From Cytidiella melzeri (lineage: Eukaryota > Basidiomycota > Agaricomycetes > Polyporales > Irpicaceae), in assembly GCA_022592445.1 (NCBI GenBank), contig JABYQR010000374.1:1-42054 (forward strand): a DNA stretch of 42,054 nt. The letters are read 5' to 3'. The notes under the pieces were generated by a model. It was given only the letters and a program-made list of their open reading frames with translations. It made no database searches and was not told the origin of the DNA. Of the stretch, positions 39,582 to 42,054 are shown piece after piece. How positions within the stretch are numbered: the first letter of the stretch is position 1; each line of letters opens with the position of its first letter. Both the position numbers and the translations under genes were made by a program.

Positions 39582-40371
39582 GTTTAGTCACAGCAGTCTT
39601 ACCGGAAATCACTACTGCTGCTGTCGCGGAGCGACTGCTGTTATGCTGCTAAACCCTAAACAAGGGTGGAAGAGGGATGATGGTGAAAGGGGAAAGGGAT
39701 CTCCAACGACGACAACAAGGTCAGAGTCAATGATAAGCAGGCAAGCAGGCACAGGGGCCGGATACTGGCAGTGCAAATGACGAAGTTAATAGCATGCTTA
39801 TACTAGGTTACATTGAGTAACTCACCTGGCAGTGCAAATGACGAAGAGGTCAAGATGCAGAACCAGGGAGGGTAAGGGGTACTATATATACTGTGTCTGG
39901 GTGGTCTGTGCACCAGTTCCCACACTAGGGACTGGAGTAACTGTGGGACTGGAGTAACAATAGAACAATAAGGAACCCGGGTAACTGTCAAGGACCGGGG
40001 TAACTGTCAAGGACCTGAGTAACTGTCAAGGACCAGGGTACGTAGAACAATAGAGCTAGAACAATACAACAATAGAGCAATAGGATAAGAACAATAGAAC
40101 AATAAGACCTGGGGGAATCCCTGGGGAATCCCCATCAATGGAAGAGGAACAATAGAACAATAGCCTAGGTTGATCTGGAACCGCTCCAGACTGAGTCTAG
40201 GGTTTGGGTCTGGACTATTGATAAATAAGGCAGGATGTCACGTGACCCAGGTTAGGGTTAGGTCCGGTAGCACTCCTAGCCGGAAAATAAGCGCTCTAGA
40301 TAGGCGCCTAAGGCTGTAAACTTGTGACAATATTGGAAAAATCCGGTCTCTGTTGGACTATCCATGTCATT
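39582..40371 (-). mobile_element. LTR of the chromodomain Ty3/Gypsy element (about 790 bp)
   Basis: On the minus strand the pol stop is followed by a purine tract (AGGAGGGGGG, about 40371-40380) and then TAATGACATGG, the LTR start. A TATA box lies at 39880-39889. In U5, two copies of a 21-base block (39826-39846 and 39765-39785) bracket an intron-like segment with donor GTGAGT and a TTAAC branch. The downstream limit is set by TGGTATCAAG (39572-39581), which looks like an initiator-tRNA primer site. Clear TG..CA ends are not seen, so the borders are approximate. Runs of CAATAGAACAATA occur at 39956-40160. Confidence 0.6.
39765..39846 (-). promoter_or_regulatory. leader intron with duplicated splice block in the LTR
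   Basis: A 21-base block starting CTTCGTCATTTGCACTG and ending CCAG occurs at 39846-39826. It is followed by donor GTGAGT and recurs identically at 39785-39765, immediately after a TTAAC branch motif. The implied intron is 39825-39765 (61 bases). Confidence 0.55.
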
Positions 40372-40387
40372 ACCCCCCTCCTAAAAT

Positions 40388-42054
40388 TCATCGCCTCGAT
40401 GAACTAAGACCAGGGACTCTACCATCTGCCCACTCGAGGTCAGATGCTATAGCTTCTGTGATGTTCTCCAACGGTTTCCAAGGGATGGAGTCGAAGAGTG
40501 CTTTGGGTAATCTCTGAGGCGCGTTGGTATGTCTGGCGTGGAACTCTGCAATGCTGTCTTTCGCATTGGTCAGATTTACTGCAGGTTCCCACGTTACATC
40601 GCCTTCTCCATAGCCTTTCCATTTGACTAGGTACTGCATTTGCTTCCGATAGATCTGACTGTCTAGGATCTTCTCGACTTCATAGACTTGTTGATCATCT
40701 ACTATGATCGGTGCTGGTGGTTCTGGTATGAGGCCGTTTACTTCGTTTCCTCGATACGGAGATAGCCGTTCGACGTTGATGTTGTCATGAATACGATATC
40801 CGGATTTGAGTTTGATCCGATATGTATGTTCACCGGTCTTCTGAAGAACTGTGAAGGGACCAAGCTGTCTAGGCCCTAGCTTGTCAGACTGCTGATGTAC
40901 TTTGACGTTCTTGGAAGACAACCACACGAGTTCCCCTTCCTTGAAGACTGGAGTAGTTCTGCGGGTGTATGCGGAAGCTTCGGCCATCTTTTCCTTAGAT
41001 AGACGCGATGCAGCTTCGGCTTCTATTCGAACCTGTCTAAGCTTTTCTAGACGTGCATCTAGATTCGGCATTCGGCTGTGACGTCCGACTGGTATGGTGA
41101 AATCTGGTAGGTACCCGTACATGACTTCAAACGGAGAGTGCTGCGTTGATGAGTTGACACGAGAGTTGATGGCGAATTCAGCCACTGGGATGTATTCGGC
41201 CCAATCATCTTGTCGTTGATCAACAAAGAGTCGTAGAATCTTTTCTACTTCTTGGTTGACTCTTTCCGTTTGACCGTTAGCCTGAGGATGATAGGCTGTA
41301 GTCATAGCACCAGTGATGCCTAGTCGTTTATACAACGCTTGCATTACTCGGGCCGCAAACTGAGGTCCTCTATCGGATATGAACTGTCGGGGAATACCAT
41401 GGAGCCTAAAGACTTCTTTGATGTGGAGGTCGGCTATGCCGTCAGCTGTAACCGTAGACTGGGTCGGAATTACATGACTTTGTTTGCTATACAAGTCCGT
41501 GTATACTGCAATCATGTCAAATCCGTTGCTTCGCGGAAGAGGTCCGACTAGTCTACGCCAACCACCTGCCAGGGTCCATCTGGTACGTCGATGGGCTGTA
41601 TCGGAACGGTAGGATGTTGCGCCGGTTTGGTTCGCTGACACTTGTCACATCCAAGTACGTACTGCTCTACAAAGAATGCCATGCGAGGCCACCAATAATG
41701 CCGTGTGACTAGTTCTAGGGTTGCATGTTTTCCCGGATGTCCTGCCGGTAATGCATCATGGCATCGTCGTACAATCTCCCTACGAACTTCGCGATCCTTT
41801 GGAATGTATAGCTTCCCTTTGTAGTACACCAGTCCATTGTCTTCCTCCCACTCAAGTCCACCATCGGTCAACTTCCGGGGTCCATCCTTCCTGAGCTTGG
41901 CTAGTCCCTGGACTACCTCTGCTTCTCGAATACTGATGTCTTTAATCCGTGACTCTAACGGATCAGATTCCGGGGTACCCGAGGTGGCTATTGTCTGGAA
42001 GTATTCAGGCTTCAGTACAACTTGTTCCTTGTTGTCTGATGCATCTAAAACTTC
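40388..42054 (-). pseudogene. chromodomain Ty3/Gypsy pol, integrase part, frameshifted and cut by window end
   Basis: The 3' half of a fungal LTR retrotransposon polyprotein. From the right edge: a linker, the zinc-binding HHCC domain (GHPGKHATLELVTRHYWWPRM then CDKCQRTKP), the integrase core with the catalytic D in VYTDLYSK, D in ISDRGPQF and E in NGQTERVNQE, a C-terminal GPF-like region (LGPRQLGPFTVLQK) and a chromodomain (YEVEKILDS..YLVKWKGYGEGDVTWEP) that in such elements directs integration to marked chromatin. The stop is at 40390-40388. One base is missing near 41550: ..QVVGVD ends in TAG while the next frame continues LVGPLPRSNGFDM. Everything else is open, so the copy is recent but, as written, broken. 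Protease, RT and RNase H lie beyond the window. Confidence 0.9.

Overview
The window looks like a transposon-rich region of an Agaricomycete-type (basidiomycete) fungal chromosome. The host genes are broken by phase-consistent introns of about 40-65 bases with GT-AG ends. The repeats are types common in such fungi: a Tad-like LINE, Ty3/Gypsy LTR elements including a chromodomain element, a PIF/Harbinger element, a MITE and a long-inverted-repeat DNA transposon. I see no tRNA, rRNA or CRISPR. No species can be named from the sequence alone.

Layout. (a) 1-4.93 kb is a repeat graveyard: an LTR end and a broken gag, a TATA-plus-intron leader followed by a coding remnant, a Harbinger end relic, a solo LTR (3995-4642) and a 160-bp MITE (4772-4931). 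(b) 4949-15752, on the minus strand, is one LINE of about 10.8 kb. It is bounded by a perfect 20-bp target-site duplication and a poly-A tail, and it entered at the right edge of the MITE. Its 5' to 3' order is: a highly structured 5' RNA; a predicted two-exon ORF (290 aa); a predicted four-exon ORF (302 aa); a zinc-knuckle ORF1 (490 aa); and ORF2 with AP-endonuclease, reverse transcriptase and RNase H. ORF2 is broken by a 1-base shift in a nine-base homopolymer and by one in-frame TGA. (c) 16.45-26.7 kb is the host gene island: an F-box protein, a Golgi-type O-fucosyltransferase-like protein, an apparently intact 1.67-kb Harbinger element, an XRCC2-like recombination ATPase and an AMP-binding (adenylate-forming) enzyme. 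I could build full exon models with matching intron phases for all of these. (d) 26.7-29.5 kb has fragmentary coding potential and nothing I can name. (e) 29493-33392 is a 3.9-kb element with inverted repeats of about 500 bp and a 7-bp target duplication; a Gypsy-type LTR related to the one at the window start is nested in it. (f) 34.6-37.65 kb holds coding fragments and a broken GEN1/XPG-family nuclease gene. (g) 38.2-39.3 kb holds a second TATA-plus-intron leader and an unrecognised coding exon. (h) 39.58-42.05 kb, on the minus strand, is the 3' half of a chromodomain Ty3/Gypsy element with its LTR; the element runs off the right end.

Most unusual points. First, the LINE is far longer than a usual Tad-type element and carries extra upstream ORFs that read through only if short introns are spliced, so the integrated copy came from unspliced RNA. 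Second, three separate LTR-type leaders each carry a short intron whose branch-point-to-3'-splice-site segment is a copy of the exon end in front of the intron. All exon models, folds and family assignments here are from reading by eye; none was run through a program or database.
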